DNA of 64,000 bases from Acidobacteriaceae bacterium (lineage in GTDB: Bacteria; Acidobacteriota; Terriglobia; Terriglobales; Acidobacteriaceae). This document shows positions 17,959 to 26,642 of this stretch, in pieces. Positions within the stretch are counted from its first letter, which is position 1; each line of letters begins with the position of its first letter. The notes below the pieces were generated by a model that had not been told where the DNA came from, ran no database searches, and saw nothing but the letters and a program-made list of their open reading frames with translations. The position numbers and the translations under genes were made by a program. The stretch covers positions 214 through 64,213 of the forward strand of contig PMHV01000008.1 of NCBI GenBank assembly GCA_003156805.1, given 5' to 3'.

Positions 17959-19173
17959 ATGTCCATGAAAACCAAAGCTGCAATTCTCGTTTCGTCTTTT
18001 GCCGTGCTGCTGTTTGTGGTGGTGGGTTCGCTGGGTGGCGTGCATGCTTCTTCGAACGAAGGCGCGTACCGCCAATTACAGGTTTATAGCGAAGTGCTAT
18101 CGCGCGTGCACAGCGAGTACGTCGAAGAGCCGAACATTCCCAAGGTGACCGACGGCGCACTGCACGGTCTGGTGGAGTCGCTCGATCCCAACTCCAGCTA
18201 TCTGACGGCAGACGCCTACAAGACCTACAGAGCCCACAAGAGCGAAGCTAAGGGAGAAATTGGCGCTACGGTCTCCAAGCGTTTCGGTTATGCCGCAGTA
18301 GTCTCGGTGCTGCCAGGATCGCCGGCGGACAGAGCTGGCATCGAATCTACCGACATCTTTGAGTCGATTGAAGGTCAGAGCACCCGCGATATGTCTGTGC
18401 CGGAGATTCACAGCGCCCTGGCGGGCGTGCCGGGTTCGACGGTGACCGTTTCCGTAGTGCGGGCGCGCAAGGCGGAACCGCAGAAAATTGTGATCACGCG
18501 CGACATCATCAGCATTCCCCCAGTCGCTGAGAGGATGATGGAAGACGGCATTGGCTACATCAAAGTCGATGCGCTGACCAAAGGCAAAACCCAGGAAATC
18601 GCCGGCAACATCAAGTTTCTGGAAAAATCCGGCGCCAAGAAGCTGGTTCTGGATTTGCGCAACGCTTCCGAAGGCGATGAAAGCGAAGGCGTGGCCACGG
18701 CGAATCTGTTCCTGAACCATGGCACCATCACTTATCTGCAAGGCCAGAAATATCCGCGGGAAGCTTTTAACGCCGATCCGGCGAAGTGTGTGACTACGCT
18801 TCCCATGGCGGTGCTGGTGAACCGGGGCACATCGGGCGCGGCTGAGATTGTAGCGGCCGCTGTGCTGGAGAACGCCCGCGGCGATGTCGTCGGCGACAAG
18901 ACTTTCGGCGACGGTTCGGTGCAAAAGACCATCGACCTTCCCGACGGAGGAGCTTTGATTCTCTCCGTGGCCAAGTATTATTCGCCCAGCGGAAAAGCCA
19001 TCCAGGACGCCGCCGTGACTCCGAATGTTTTGGTTGCCGACGAAGCGGATAACGTCCTCCCCGACGATGACGAGCAGGAGCCGGCGCCCGACAATGAGGA
19101 AGCCAAGCCCAAGAACACGCAGGACGACCAGTTGCTGAAAGCTGTCGAGGTGCTGAAGAGCCGGGCTAGCTAG
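17959..19173 (+). CDS. S41 family C-terminal processing protease
   Basis: 404 residues from the ATG at 17959, followed by a signal peptide or anchor (KAAILVSSFAVLLFVVVGSL). An N-terminal helical part (RQLQVYSEVLSRVHSEYVEEP, GALHGLVESLDPNSSYL) is followed by a PDZ domain (about 90-170) and the S41 core. The catalytic Ser is in VNRGTSGAAEIVAAAV and the Lys in VGDKTFGDGSVQK. These proteases act in the periplasm on C-termini of cell-wall or envelope proteins. The Asp/Glu-rich C-terminus (DDDEQEPAPDNEE) is extra. The gene lies 236 bases after the TonB-fusion gene, on the same strand. Confidence 0.92.
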   Translation: MSMKTKAAILVSSFAVLLFVVVGSLGGVHASSNEGAYRQLQVYSEVLSRVHSEYVEEPNIPKVTDGALHGLVESLDPNSSYLTADAYKTYRAHKSEAKGEIGATVSKRFGYAAVVSVLPGSPADRAGIESTDIFESIEGQSTRDMSVPEIHSALAGVPGSTVTVSVVRARKAEPQKIVITRDIISIPPVAERMMEDGIGYIKVDALTKGKTQEIAGNIKFLEKSGAKKLVLDLRNASEGDESEGVATANLFLNHGTITYLQGQKYPREAFNADPAKCVTTLPMAVLVNRGTSGAAEIVAAAVLENARGDVVGDKTFGDGSVQKTIDLPDGGALILSVAKYYSPSGKAIQDAAVTPNVLVADEADNVLPDDDEQEPAPDNEEAKPKNTQDDQLLKAVEVLKSRAS

Positions 19174-19232
19174 CTGATTGATGTCAACCGCCGGTCCGTT
19201 AACTCTTCGCTGTGGGCTCCTTGGCTGCGTGT

Positions 19233-20045
19233 CTACGCCGCCATTTGATCCAGCACATCAGGTATACGTCGCTCTAGGCTCTCCTCGTCCCCGGCTTCCA
19301 CCTCCAACGTACTCGTCGAGAGCGACGCGACTAGCTGTTTGGCGCTGCTCCTCCATTTGTCCGCTTTCGTCATAACGGCCAACCTCAGCCACCGCTCGAA
19401 CATCGTTTTTTCAGTATCGTAGACCAGAAAGCCATACTCACGCGCTTTCGCAAGGGAGTCATCCGATGGCCGCAAGATTTTGATCGCTATAGGCTCCCGG
19501 TTTTCAGCCTGCGCGTAGCAGACGAAATCGAGAACGTGAGTTGCTCTAAGCCCCTTAATCGGGACTTTTCGTTGAACCCTCGTGGGATAGGGCGACTGCC
19601 AAATCTTGAGCCCGCGCTCGACGCGAGATTCTACGGGCTCTTCGCCAAAATCTGGCCTGTGGCCAAGCAGATGCCACATGCCCAAGGTCTCACATTGCCC
19701 AATCGCGAGGATCGCAGAGTGCAGTTCATCCTGCTTACAGGCGACCTGAAAGACGCCATTAACAAATACAGCCCCCAGTCTATCCGCCATTTGCGAAAAC
19801 GCCTCTTCGCGTAAATCCGTTACGTGGACCCCCTGAGAGTGAAGTTCTGCCGATGTTTTTCCAGCGTCATGCACCACAAAATAGTCGGCCGTTTTTCGCT
19901 CCACGAACACCGCCAGGTATCTGTCGTCAAGCGTTTTGGAAGGCAGTACCAAGACGCACCCCTCCCGCGATTCGGTAACGTGAACTTCGCTGCCGAAGTA
20001 TCTGACCAAAGATTCCTTAAGAGAATGGCAGTAGGTCTGATCCAT
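19233..20045 (-). CDS. DUF1828-domain protein of unknown function
   Basis: 270 residues. The N-terminal 100 residues fit the DUF1828 pattern: VHVTESREGCVLVLPS, a strand with YLAVFVERKTADYFVVHDAGKTSAEL and a helix. The C-terminal half has the strand LDFVCYAQAENREPIAIKIL, a nuclease-fold-like pattern, followed by SDDSLAKAREYGFLVYD. It overlaps the upstream gene by 29 bases, so the two form a unit. Genes of this kind are usually found in accessory regions and on mobile DNA. A toxin-antitoxin or defence role is possible but unproven. Confidence 0.6.
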   Translation of the reverse strand: MDQTYCHSLKESLVRYFGSEVHVTESREGCVLVLPSKTLDDRYLAVFVERKTADYFVVHDAGKTSAELHSQGVHVTDLREEAFSQMADRLGAVFVNGVFQVACKQDELHSAILAIGQCETLGMWHLLGHRPDFGEEPVESRVERGLKIWQSPYPTRVQRKVPIKGLRATHVLDFVCYAQAENREPIAIKILRPSDDSLAKAREYGFLVYDTEKTMFERWLRLAVMTKADKWRSSAKQLVASLSTSTLEVEAGDEESLERRIPDVLDQMAA

Positions 20046-20515
20046 AGTCGGTCACACTCAAGTCTATTCGGAGCAGCTTCAGCGCCCTTACTAAAAACTC
20101 CTCCCGGCTCTTGATACCAGCAAAATCCCCTATCGGGACCTTGCCCCTCTCGGCGCTCTCAAGCCTGTGATCCCAAACATGCCGATGCCAGCCGGCATGC
20201 ACGACATTGTCGATCCCCAAGAATTTTTGGTTCCCAGTCGAAGCCGTCAATTCGTGTGTTATGCAGCTTGAGTGCGATTGTCCAGCCCTCCGCATAGCTA
20301 GGATGCTTACAATGGATGTTGAGGCGCAAGATCACAGCATGCTGGCTTGAATAGTCATCGGTCGTGACATGCTCCGTGTCAATGTCCGCCTCTCCTTTTC
20401 CTTCGAGCTGCCGCACGACCTCGCTTCGGCTCGTGTCGAAATATTTCCTCTCCGTGACGATCCTCTGAACAAGAAAGAAGTAGTTTGCCGGCATAGTAGG
20501 AGGGCCGATCATCAT
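20017..20515 (-). pseudogene. TumE-like accessory protein, split by a frameshift
   Basis: The first frame starts at 20515 (PANYFFLVQRIVTERKYFDTS, VILRLNIHCKHPSYAEGW, LHNTRIDGFDWEPKILG). It then drifts into a stop at 20159. From about 20215 a second frame continues the sense, DNVVHAGWHRHVWDHRLESA, then SREEFLVRALKLLRIDLSVT, to a stop at 20017. The join lies in the run CCAAAAATTCTTGGGG (minus strand), which contains A- and G-homopolymers. The repaired protein would be about 165 residues. The RIDGFDWEP...WHRHVWD pattern resembles proteins of the TumE/DUF6516 toxin-antitoxin type; this is tentative. It overlaps the DUF1828 gene. Confidence 0.6.
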
Positions 20516-20619
20516 ACTTCGAGCCTAATATAGCTGCAACCTTTTTTCGGGAATGGTAGTTCAGATCAGCCCGGTCGTACAGATCAGTCTCCCTCCTGCT
20601 ATTCTGAGCACATCCGCGC

Positions 20620-22923
20620 ATGAAACGGCTCTATGAAGATCTTCCGCCGGTCGAAATCGCCGGGCGGAAGCTCGTGGGCCGCGTCGTGTTCGGCCTGCTG
20701 GTGCTGATTTCCGCGCTGGTCGGCGCGACCGCCGGTCTGCTGCTCGTCTACACCACCGATCTTCCCCAGGTCGAAGCGCTGGAGGCATATCGCCCCAGCT
20801 CCATCACGGAGTTGTATGACGATCATGGCCGTGTGATTGGGTCGTTCGCTTTGCAGCGCCGCGTGGTGGCCGGTTACGACGATTTTCCTCCTCTTCTGCG
20901 CGATGCGCTGGTCTCCATCGAAGACAAGGATTTCTACCGCCACTCCGGCATCAACTTCTGGCGCATCGTGGGCGCAGCCTATCGCGACGTTGAATCCGGC
21001 GGCAAAGTGCAGGGCGCATCCACTCTTACCATGCAGTTGGCGCGCAATCTTTTTCTTTCGCCCGACCGCTCGTTCCATCGCAAGGTGGAGGAAACGATGC
21101 TCGCCATTCAAATCGAGCGCCGTTTCACCAAGCCGCAAATTTTTACGCTCTATGCCAACCAGATTTTTCTCGGCCACGGCGTTTACGGCTTCGAAGCCGC
21201 CTCCGAATATTACTTCGGCAAGCCGGCAAAAAAGCTGACTCTGCCGGAAGCCGCGCTGCTGGCGGGTTTACCCAAGGGGCCGGGAGTGTATTCGCCCATC
21301 AACCATCCCGACCGGGCGGTGAAGCGGCGCAATCTGGTGATTAACGCCATGCTCGAAGATGGCAAAATTATGGCCGCGCAAGCGGCGGATGCGCGCTCGT
21401 CGCCGCCGACTTTGCATCTGCAGCACGATACAAATTCTCTTGCACCCTACTTTGTGGAAGAGATCCGCCGCTACCTCGAAAATAAATATGGAGCCGACCA
21501 GGTGCATGAAGGCGGCCTCAAGGTCTACACCTCGCTCGACATGGATCTGCAAAAGGCAGCCAATCAGGCCGTGCTCGACGGCTTGGCCGCGTACGAGCGC
21601 CGCCACGGATGGAAAGGCAATCTGGAGAACGTGCTGGCAGGCGGCACCGCGGCGTTGAATAAGGATGATAAAGATAGGGACAAGAATAAAGATAGGGACA
21701 AGAACAATAATAATAAGGACTTGTATGATAAAGACAAGTACGAACACCCCGACTGGGACGACGAACCCGAAATAAACGGCTACATGCACGCCCTGGTGAC
21801 GTCGGTCGGGGCGGGAATCGCCACCGTCAAGTTTGGCCGATACACCGCGGCTCTGGGCCAAGCCGACGTGGCCTGGACACAGAAGAAAATTCCGGATCTG
21901 CTGACAACGGGCGATATCTGCTACGTGAAAATTCTCGCGCTCGCCGCCAACGGCGCTGCGCATGTCAGCCTTGAACAGGACTCCGGCGCGCAAGGCGCTC
22001 TGCTCGCAGTCGACAACGCTACTGGTGGAATCAAGGCCATGGTCGGCGGCCGCGATTTCAACGAATCGAAATTCGACCGCGCCACGCAGGCCTTGCGCCA
22101 GGTCGGATCGTCGTTCAAGCCCTACGTTTACACCGCCGCGATCGACCAGGGCGCCAGCCCCGACGACACAATTCTGGACGAGCCGGTCACATTCGAGACC
22201 GCTTCCGGCCCTTACTCGCCGCACAACTACGATGAAAAATTCGAAGGCATCATCACGCTGCGGCGCGCGCTGTCGCAGTCGCGAAACATTCCCGCGCTGA
22301 GGTTGGCCAGCAAAATCGGCATCAAGAGCGTGATCGACTATGCCGAGCGCTTCGGCGTCACCTCCAAGCTGCCGCCCTATCTGCCGGTGGCCCTCGGCGC
22401 GGCGGAGATCACGCTGATGGAGCAAACTTCCGCCTACAGCGTCTTCCCCGACGACGGCGTGCGCGTTACACCCCGCTACATCACCAAAGTGACTGACTAC
22501 GAAGGCCGCGTGCTGGAAGAAGATTATCCCGACGTGAAAGATGTAATCGGCGTGCGCACCGCGCGAATCATGACCGCGATGTTGCGCGAAGTCGTACTGC
22601 ATGGCACGGCAATCGCCGCCGCCAAGATGCCTTTTCCCATCGCAGGAAAAACCGGCACCACCAACGATTTCACCGACGCTTGGTTCGTAGGATTTTCGCC
22701 CGCGATGACCTGCGGTGTCTGGATTGGATTCGACGAGAAGAAATCTTTGGGAACCAAAGAAACCGGAGCCCACGCCGCTCTTCCCATCTGGATGAATTTC
22801 ATGAACTTCGCTCTGGCCGGCAAAGATCCCGGAGAATTCCAGCCCCCGCCCACCACCCCCGCAAGTTCAGCGCAAAAATTGGACACGCCCGATACTGCCC
22901 CTGCTGCCGAAGAGTCGCACTAG
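20620..22923 (+). CDS. Class A penicillin-binding protein (PBP1A family)
   Basis: 767 residues. A short cytoplasmic N-terminus and one anchor (RVVFGLLVLISALVGATAGLLL) are followed by a GT51 glycosyltransferase domain (about 60-230). Its motifs are EDKDFYRHSGIN, GASTLTMQLARNLFLSP and KPQIFTLYANQIFLGHGVYG. The C-terminal transpeptidase (about 460-735) has the SxxK nucleophile in VGSSFKPYVYT, the SRN motif in SQSRNIPA and GKTGTTNDFTDAWFVGF. It polymerises and cross-links peptidoglycan. Between the domains is an odd hydrophilic insert (about 345-385) of Asp, Lys, Arg and Asn, encoded by a tandem repeat. Confidence 0.95.
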   Translation: MKRLYEDLPPVEIAGRKLVGRVVFGLLVLISALVGATAGLLLVYTTDLPQVEALEAYRPSSITELYDDHGRVIGSFALQRRVVAGYDDFPPLLRDALVSIEDKDFYRHSGINFWRIVGAAYRDVESGGKVQGASTLTMQLARNLFLSPDRSFHRKVEETMLAIQIERRFTKPQIFTLYANQIFLGHGVYGFEAASEYYFGKPAKKLTLPEAALLAGLPKGPGVYSPINHPDRAVKRRNLVINAMLEDGKIMAAQAADARSSPPTLHLQHDTNSLAPYFVEEIRRYLENKYGADQVHEGGLKVYTSLDMDLQKAANQAVLDGLAAYERRHGWKGNLENVLAGGTAALNKDDKDRDKNKDRDKNNNNKDLYDKDKYEHPDWDDEPEINGYMHALVTSVGAGIATVKFGRYTAALGQADVAWTQKKIPDLLTTGDICYVKILALAANGAAHVSLEQDSGAQGALLAVDNATGGIKAMVGGRDFNESKFDRATQALRQVGSSFKPYVYTAAIDQGASPDDTILDEPVTFETASGPYSPHNYDEKFEGIITLRRALSQSRNIPALRLASKIGIKSVIDYAERFGVTSKLPPYLPVALGAAEITLMEQTSAYSVFPDDGVRVTPRYITKVTDYEGRVLEEDYPDVKDVIGVRTARIMTAMLREVVLHGTAIAAAKMPFPIAGKTGTTNDFTDAWFVGFSPAMTCGVWIGFDEKKSLGTKETGAHAALPIWMNFMNFALAGKDPGEFQPPPTTPASSAQKLDTPDTAPAAEESH
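21658..21748 (+). repeat. Tandem repeat encoding an Asp/Lys/Asn-rich insert in the PBP
   Basis: AAAGATAGGGACAAGAAT at 21670-21687 is repeated with one change at 21688-21705; similar GATAAAGAC-type units flank it. The stretch is very AT-rich compared with the gene around it. It keeps the reading frame and codes for a charged, disordered insert. Confidence 0.85.
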
Positions 22924-23090
22924 ACCGGCTTCACTGCCCATGTGGGAACAGCCGCCCTCGGCCGTCCAGCCGGACGAAGCCCGGCAGTAGTCTACTTTCG
23001 TGGTCTTGACTAGACGCCCGCTCTTGGATCATCCTGTGATCTCAACCCTAGCTCATTCACAATCTACAGCTCCTCGGGCGCGCCCTTTAT

Positions 23091-23133
23091 CTGAGGTCTG
23101 AGGTCCGAGGTCCGATGTCCGATGTCCGAGGTC
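23091..23133. repeat. Degenerate tandem repeat, GAGGTCCGATGTCC units
   Basis: Units of 7 bases alternating GAGGTCT/GAGGTCC/GATGTCC lie upstream of the PASTA gene. No coding content. Confidence 0.75.
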
Positions 23134-23240
23134 AAATAACCTCGCTAACTCCTTCGGGCTCAAGATTTTGCCCGTAAGTGATTGGTGCCCATAGATCAAA
23201 TCGCATTTTCGCGCTAAGTCGATGATTCTAATATACCGGG

Positions 23241-23257
23241 GGGAGGGAGGGTACCCA
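23241..23257 (+). repeat. G-rich intergenic element, copy 1
   Basis: GGGAGGGAGGGTACCCA matches the reverse strand of 59054-59070 at 16 of 17 positions. The G-run extends 3 bases upstream, giving several adjacent G-tracts that could form a quadruplex. It lies 55 bases upstream of the PASTA gene start. Confidence 0.5.
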
Positions 23258-23311
23258 CCCCACGGTCGAAAATCCCAAAACGGAACGACGCTATAATCAG
23301 CGTATCCTCCC

Positions 23312-24073
23312 ATGAAGTCCTTCTTTCGCTTCGCTCTGATGGCGCTGGTTCTGGTCGTCGTAGCGCTGGTTTCGGCGCTGACGGCGATGCGCTTCGCCAT
23401 TCACGGTCAGGAAGTGGAAGTTCCCGCAGTCGTCGGACTTGCTCCCGCCGATGCCGAGCACATCGTTGCGGGCTCGGGTCTGCAATTGGAGATCGAGCGC
23501 CAATACTACAGCCCGCAGATTCCCGAAGGTCGCATCATGTCGCAGCTTCCGCTGCCGGGGACAAAGGTGCGGCGGGGATGGCAGGTGCGAGTCGCGCAGA
23601 GTCTCGGACCGCAACGCGTGGCCATTCCCGATGTCGCCAGAGAAAGTGAGCGCGCGGCAGATCTGAACATCCGGCGGCGCGGGCTGGATGTGGCGTCGGT
23701 TGCGGAGATGGAACTGCCGGAGGGTCCCGCCGATCAGGTTGTGGCGCAGAGTCCGCCGGCCAATGCCAACCAGATCGCTGCGCCGAAAATCAGCCTCCTC
23801 GTGACGGTAGCGGCCGGTCCGCAAGCCTTTGTGATGCCAAGTTTTGTGGGCCAGGCCCTGGGCAGCGCGAGTCGCGTACTACAGGATGCGGGATTCAAGC
23901 TGGGCAATGTGACTGTGGCGCCGCCGGCAAGTCCTGCTCCTCTGCCAGCAGCAACTCCGGCCCCGCCAGCGCCACCTCCGCAAGCGTCGCCGGCCAGCAT
24001 CGTCGTCTCGCAGACGCCGCCCGCGGGGCAAAAAGTTTTGGCAGGTGCAGTGGTGAATTTGGAAGTGCGATGA
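23312..24073 (+). CDS. Exported PASTA-domain protein
   Basis: 253 residues. One N-terminal membrane segment (FRFALMALVLVVVALVSALT) precedes three PASTA repeats: EVPAVVGLAPADAEHIVAGSG, VAIPDVARESERAADLNIRR and FVMPSFVGQALGSASRVLQDAG. Each ends with a SQLPLPGTKV / AQSPPANAN / SQTPPAGQKV segment. PASTA domains bind peptidoglycan or muropeptides and normally sit on Ser/Thr kinases or PBPs; here they stand alone on an anchor. A Pro/Ala-rich insert interrupts the third repeat (about 208-230). The gene is the next on the same strand after the class A PBP, so a role in cell-wall synthesis is plausible. Confidence 0.88.
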   Translation: MKSFFRFALMALVLVVVALVSALTAMRFAIHGQEVEVPAVVGLAPADAEHIVAGSGLQLEIERQYYSPQIPEGRIMSQLPLPGTKVRRGWQVRVAQSLGPQRVAIPDVARESERAADLNIRRRGLDVASVAEMELPEGPADQVVAQSPPANANQIAAPKISLLVTVAAGPQAFVMPSFVGQALGSASRVLQDAGFKLGNVTVAPPASPAPLPAATPAPPAPPPQASPASIVVSQTPPAGQKVLAGAVVNLEVR

Positions 24074-24125
24074 AGCGAGGTCCGATGAAACGAAGTGCGA
24101 TGACGCGAAATGCGATGACGCGGGG
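24064..24125. repeat. Degenerate tandem repeat, GCGATGACGCGAAAT units
   Basis: Units built on GATGAAGCGAGGTCC, GATGAAACGAAGTGC and GATGACGCGAAATGC lie between the stop regions of the convergent PASTA and rsmB genes; the first bases overlap the PASTA stop codon. Confidence 0.65.
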
Positions 24126-24133
24126 AGAATTTC

Positions 24134-25570
24134 TCAATCGCTAGCTTTTTCGAGAATCGCCGCGAAGAAGCCGTCGCACGGATGAACTCCTGGCAACGTG
24201 CGCAGATAACGACCGCAACGAAGTGAAGACAAATCGGGCCAAGTCAATTCGCCAGCGGCTTTTAGGCGATCGAGTTCACTGCGGCAATCAATCACGCGAA
24301 ACGACGAGTCTTCCGCCAAAGCGCGCTCGACAACATCTTCATTCTCTTCTTTTTCCAGCGAACAAGTGGAGTAGATGAGCCGCCCGCCGCGCGCAACTTG
24401 CTCCATACTCGAACGAAGAATGGACAATTGTCGTGAGTGCAAGTCGGCGAGATCGTCAAACTTGAGCCGCCATTTTATTTCCGGGTTACGCGCAAGTGTG
24501 CCCGTGCCAGAACAGGGAACGTCGGCTAAGACGCGATCGAATTCTCCCGCGAACGGCAGGTTGCGCGCGTCGGCAGCGACGATTTGCACTGGTTGCGCGC
24601 GCGCCGCGAATGATGGCTTCTCACCGTTCACTAATCTTTGTAACAAACGGGCTCTGTGAGAATGCAGTTCGACGGCAACGACGTGCGCGTCAGGATTACA
24701 GTCTGCTATGGCAAGAATCTTGCCCCCAGGCGCCGCACAGCAATCGAGGATGCGCGCTCCGCGCCCCACCAGAGCGGCGACGAGTTGCGAGCCTTCGTCT
24801 TGAATGGCACAACGGCCCGCGCGGAAAGCATTCGTCTGTGTGACATCTCCCTGCTGAACTCGCCGCGCGGAGGCCAGCAAAGCACCGGCCGCAAGCTCGA
24901 TTCCCTCTTTGCGGAGTTCGGACTCCGCGTCCTTCTGCCGGAGACGGATTGCCATCACTGGAACCGATTGGTTGTAAGAGCAAATGCGGCGAGCGGCATC
25001 GATTCCGTACTGTTGCGCCCAGCGTTCCACCAGCCACAAAGGATGCGCAGTCTTCGTGGCGAGAGATTCCACGGAAACGGAACTGGTTTCGACTGGCAGC
25101 GAAATCCTGTTGAGCGCGGTTGTCGTCAACTTTCGCAACACCGCGTTCACGAAAGGCGCGGCCGAGCGTTTGCGGGCGCGTTTCACCAACTCCACACTCT
25201 GGTGAATCGCCGCACGCGCCGGAACACGGCTAAGCCAGTTGAGTTGGTAGAGACCCACGCGAAGGGCGATTAGAATCTCGAGATCGAGTTTGGCAAGCGG
25301 CTGCGCGGAATTTTCCGCGATCTGCGAATCGAGAAGCGAGCGCCAGCGCAGAACGCCCATCACCAACTCTGTTGCCAACGCATGATCGGCGGTTGAGAGC
25401 GTTTCGTAGTTGCGGGAGTGCAGAAGTTCGGACGCATAGGAAGACTCGCGCTCCACGCGGAGCAGAATGTCGAATGCGGCAGCGCGCGCGGGAGAAACGG
25501 CCGAGTGCGAATTTCGGGGCTTGACGCTCAAGTGGCCAGTATGACCGAAGCGGCTGGTCGGAAGAAACAA
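24134..25570 (-). CDS. rsmB: 16S rRNA (cytosine-5)-methyltransferase, RsmB/Sun family
   Basis: 478 residues in the frame from a TTG at 25570. There is no clear ribosome site; conserved sequence begins only at SPARAAAFDILLRVE (about residue 27). An N-terminal NusB-like RNA-binding domain (about 27-165) is followed by the S-adenosylmethionine-dependent domain. This shows CAAPGGKILAIAD, ADVPCSGTGTLARNPEIKWR and LIYSTCSLEKEENEDVV, with the two catalytic cysteines in PCSG and TCS. In E. coli the enzyme methylates C967 of 16S rRNA. It is the last gene of the aroC-def-fmt-rsmB run; fmt ends 18 bases upstream. Confidence 0.92.
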   Translation of the reverse strand: MFLPTSRFGHTGHLSVKPRNSHSAVSPARAAAFDILLRVERESSYASELLHSRNYETLSTADHALATELVMGVLRWRSLLDSQIAENSAQPLAKLDLEILIALRVGLYQLNWLSRVPARAAIHQSVELVKRARKRSAAPFVNAVLRKLTTTALNRISLPVETSSVSVESLATKTAHPLWLVERWAQQYGIDAARRICSYNQSVPVMAIRLRQKDAESELRKEGIELAAGALLASARRVQQGDVTQTNAFRAGRCAIQDEGSQLVAALVGRGARILDCCAAPGGKILAIADCNPDAHVVAVELHSHRARLLQRLVNGEKPSFAARAQPVQIVAADARNLPFAGEFDRVLADVPCSGTGTLARNPEIKWRLKFDDLADLHSRQLSILRSSMEQVARGGRLIYSTCSLEKEENEDVVERALAEDSSFRVIDCRSELDRLKAAGELTWPDLSSLRCGRYLRTLPGVHPCDGFFAAILEKASD

Positions 25571-25588
25571 TTCGTATTGCGTTTTGGC

Positions 25589-26530
25589 CTAAGAGCCAAG
25601 CTTCTCGCCAGCCATGGGCCGATAACCGCGCACGAATTCGGCAGCCGAGGTGCGTTTCTTGCCTTCAAGTTGCACTTCCAGAAATTCAATTGCCGTATTT
25701 TCGCCGCAGCCAACCATCAGGCGATCGCCTTCCGGCCGCAATTCAGCCGTGGGCAAGGCTGCGTCGATCGGCGCAGCTCTCCACACTTGCAAATTCTTGC
25801 CGCGAAATTTCGTATATGCGCCGGGCCACGGCTGAAAACCGCGCATTCGATTGTAGATTTCAGCAGCCGGTCGGGCGAAGTCGATGAGCCCGTCTTCTTT
25901 TTTCAGGATCGGCGCGAGCGTCACTCGTGCATGATCTTGCGGCCGCGCACGAATTGTGCCGGCCTGCAGCGCGTTCAGCGTTTCGATCATCAGATCGGCG
26001 CCGCTGGCTGCAAGTTTCGGTGCGAGAGTTTCGGCGGTATCCTCTGGCGCGATCGGTAACTTTTGTTGCAGCAGGATGTCGCCGGTGTCGAGGCCCGCAT
26101 CGATGCGCATCGTGGTGACGCCGGTGACGGTTTCGCCATTTGCGATGGCCCATTGAATCGGGGCTGCGCCGCGGTACTTGGGCAAAAGCGAAGCGTGCAG
26201 ATTGATGTTGCCGAGCGGCGGCAGATCGAGCATCCATTGCGGAACGATGCGGCCATAGCCGACCACGATAATTGCATCCGGCTTCAGGGCGGAGAGTTGA
26301 GATTGAAATTCGTCATTGGTTTTGATCTTGTCCGGCTGTGTAATGGGCAAGCTAAATCTGACTGCGCACTGTTTCACCGGAGATCGAGCTAGCTCGAGGC
26401 CGCGGCCTTTGGGGCGATCAGGCTGAGTAACCACGAGGCTCACGCGAAAGCCCGCATCAACCAGCCTTTCGAGAGTGGGCGCAGCGAACAGCGGCGTGCC
26501 GCAGAAAACGAGATGGAGAGGGAAGGGCAT
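25589..26530 (-). CDS. fmt: Methionyl-tRNA formyltransferase
   Basis: 313 residues, the usual length. It transfers formyl from 10-formyl-tetrahydrofolate to initiator Met-tRNA. Visible signatures are LVFCGTPLFAAPTLERL at the N-terminus, AIIVVGYGRIVP, the catalytic HASLLPKYRGAAPIQWAI and GVTTMRIDAGLDTGDIL, followed by the C-terminal OB-like domain with RGFQPWPGAYTKF. It follows def (peptide deformylase) in the same orientation, the classical pairing of formyl addition and removal. A 112-base gap with tandem repeats separates the two. Confidence 0.95.
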   Translation of the reverse strand: MPFPLHLVFCGTPLFAAPTLERLVDAGFRVSLVVTQPDRPKGRGLELARSPVKQCAVRFSLPITQPDKIKTNDEFQSQLSALKPDAIIVVGYGRIVPQWMLDLPPLGNINLHASLLPKYRGAAPIQWAIANGETVTGVTTMRIDAGLDTGDILLQQKLPIAPEDTAETLAPKLAASGADLMIETLNALQAGTIRARPQDHARVTLAPILKKEDGLIDFARPAAEIYNRMRGFQPWPGAYTKFRGKNLQVWRAAPIDAALPTAELRPEGDRLMVGCGENTAIEFLEVQLEGKKRTSAAEFVRGYRPMAGEKLGS

Positions 26531-26642
26531 TGAGTGGTTGAGCGATTGGGTGATTGGGCGATTGAACTGCTGCCGCGGACTTGGGACGATGTGTTAATTG
26601 CTCAATTACTAAATTGCTCAATTACCCAATTACAAATTCCTT
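26530..26642. repeat. Degenerate tandem repeat between def and fmt
   Basis: Two families of short units, GATTGGGTGATTGGGCGATTGA and AATTGCTCAATTACTAAATTG, fill most of the gap between def and fmt. They are AT-rich and non-coding. They could interrupt the operon transcript or carry a promoter; neither is shown. Confidence 0.7.

Larger units (their letters stand above)
22924..23311. other. Intergenic region with repeats, 388 bases
   Basis: No gene supported; an antisense open frame (23053-23400) overlaps the PASTA gene and has no recognisable content. The region holds a micro-tandem repeat at 23091-23133 and a G-rich element, GGGAGGGAGGGTACCCA, at 23241-23257, shared with 59054-59070. Confidence 0.5.

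Noticed and set aside
21268-22773. 501-codon antisense frame over the class A PBP
   Set aside because: Lies wholly opposite a clear PBP gene with catalytic motifs; no independent motifs.
23053-23400. 115-codon antisense frame before the PASTA gene
   Set aside because: Overlaps repeats and the PASTA gene start; no recognisable content.
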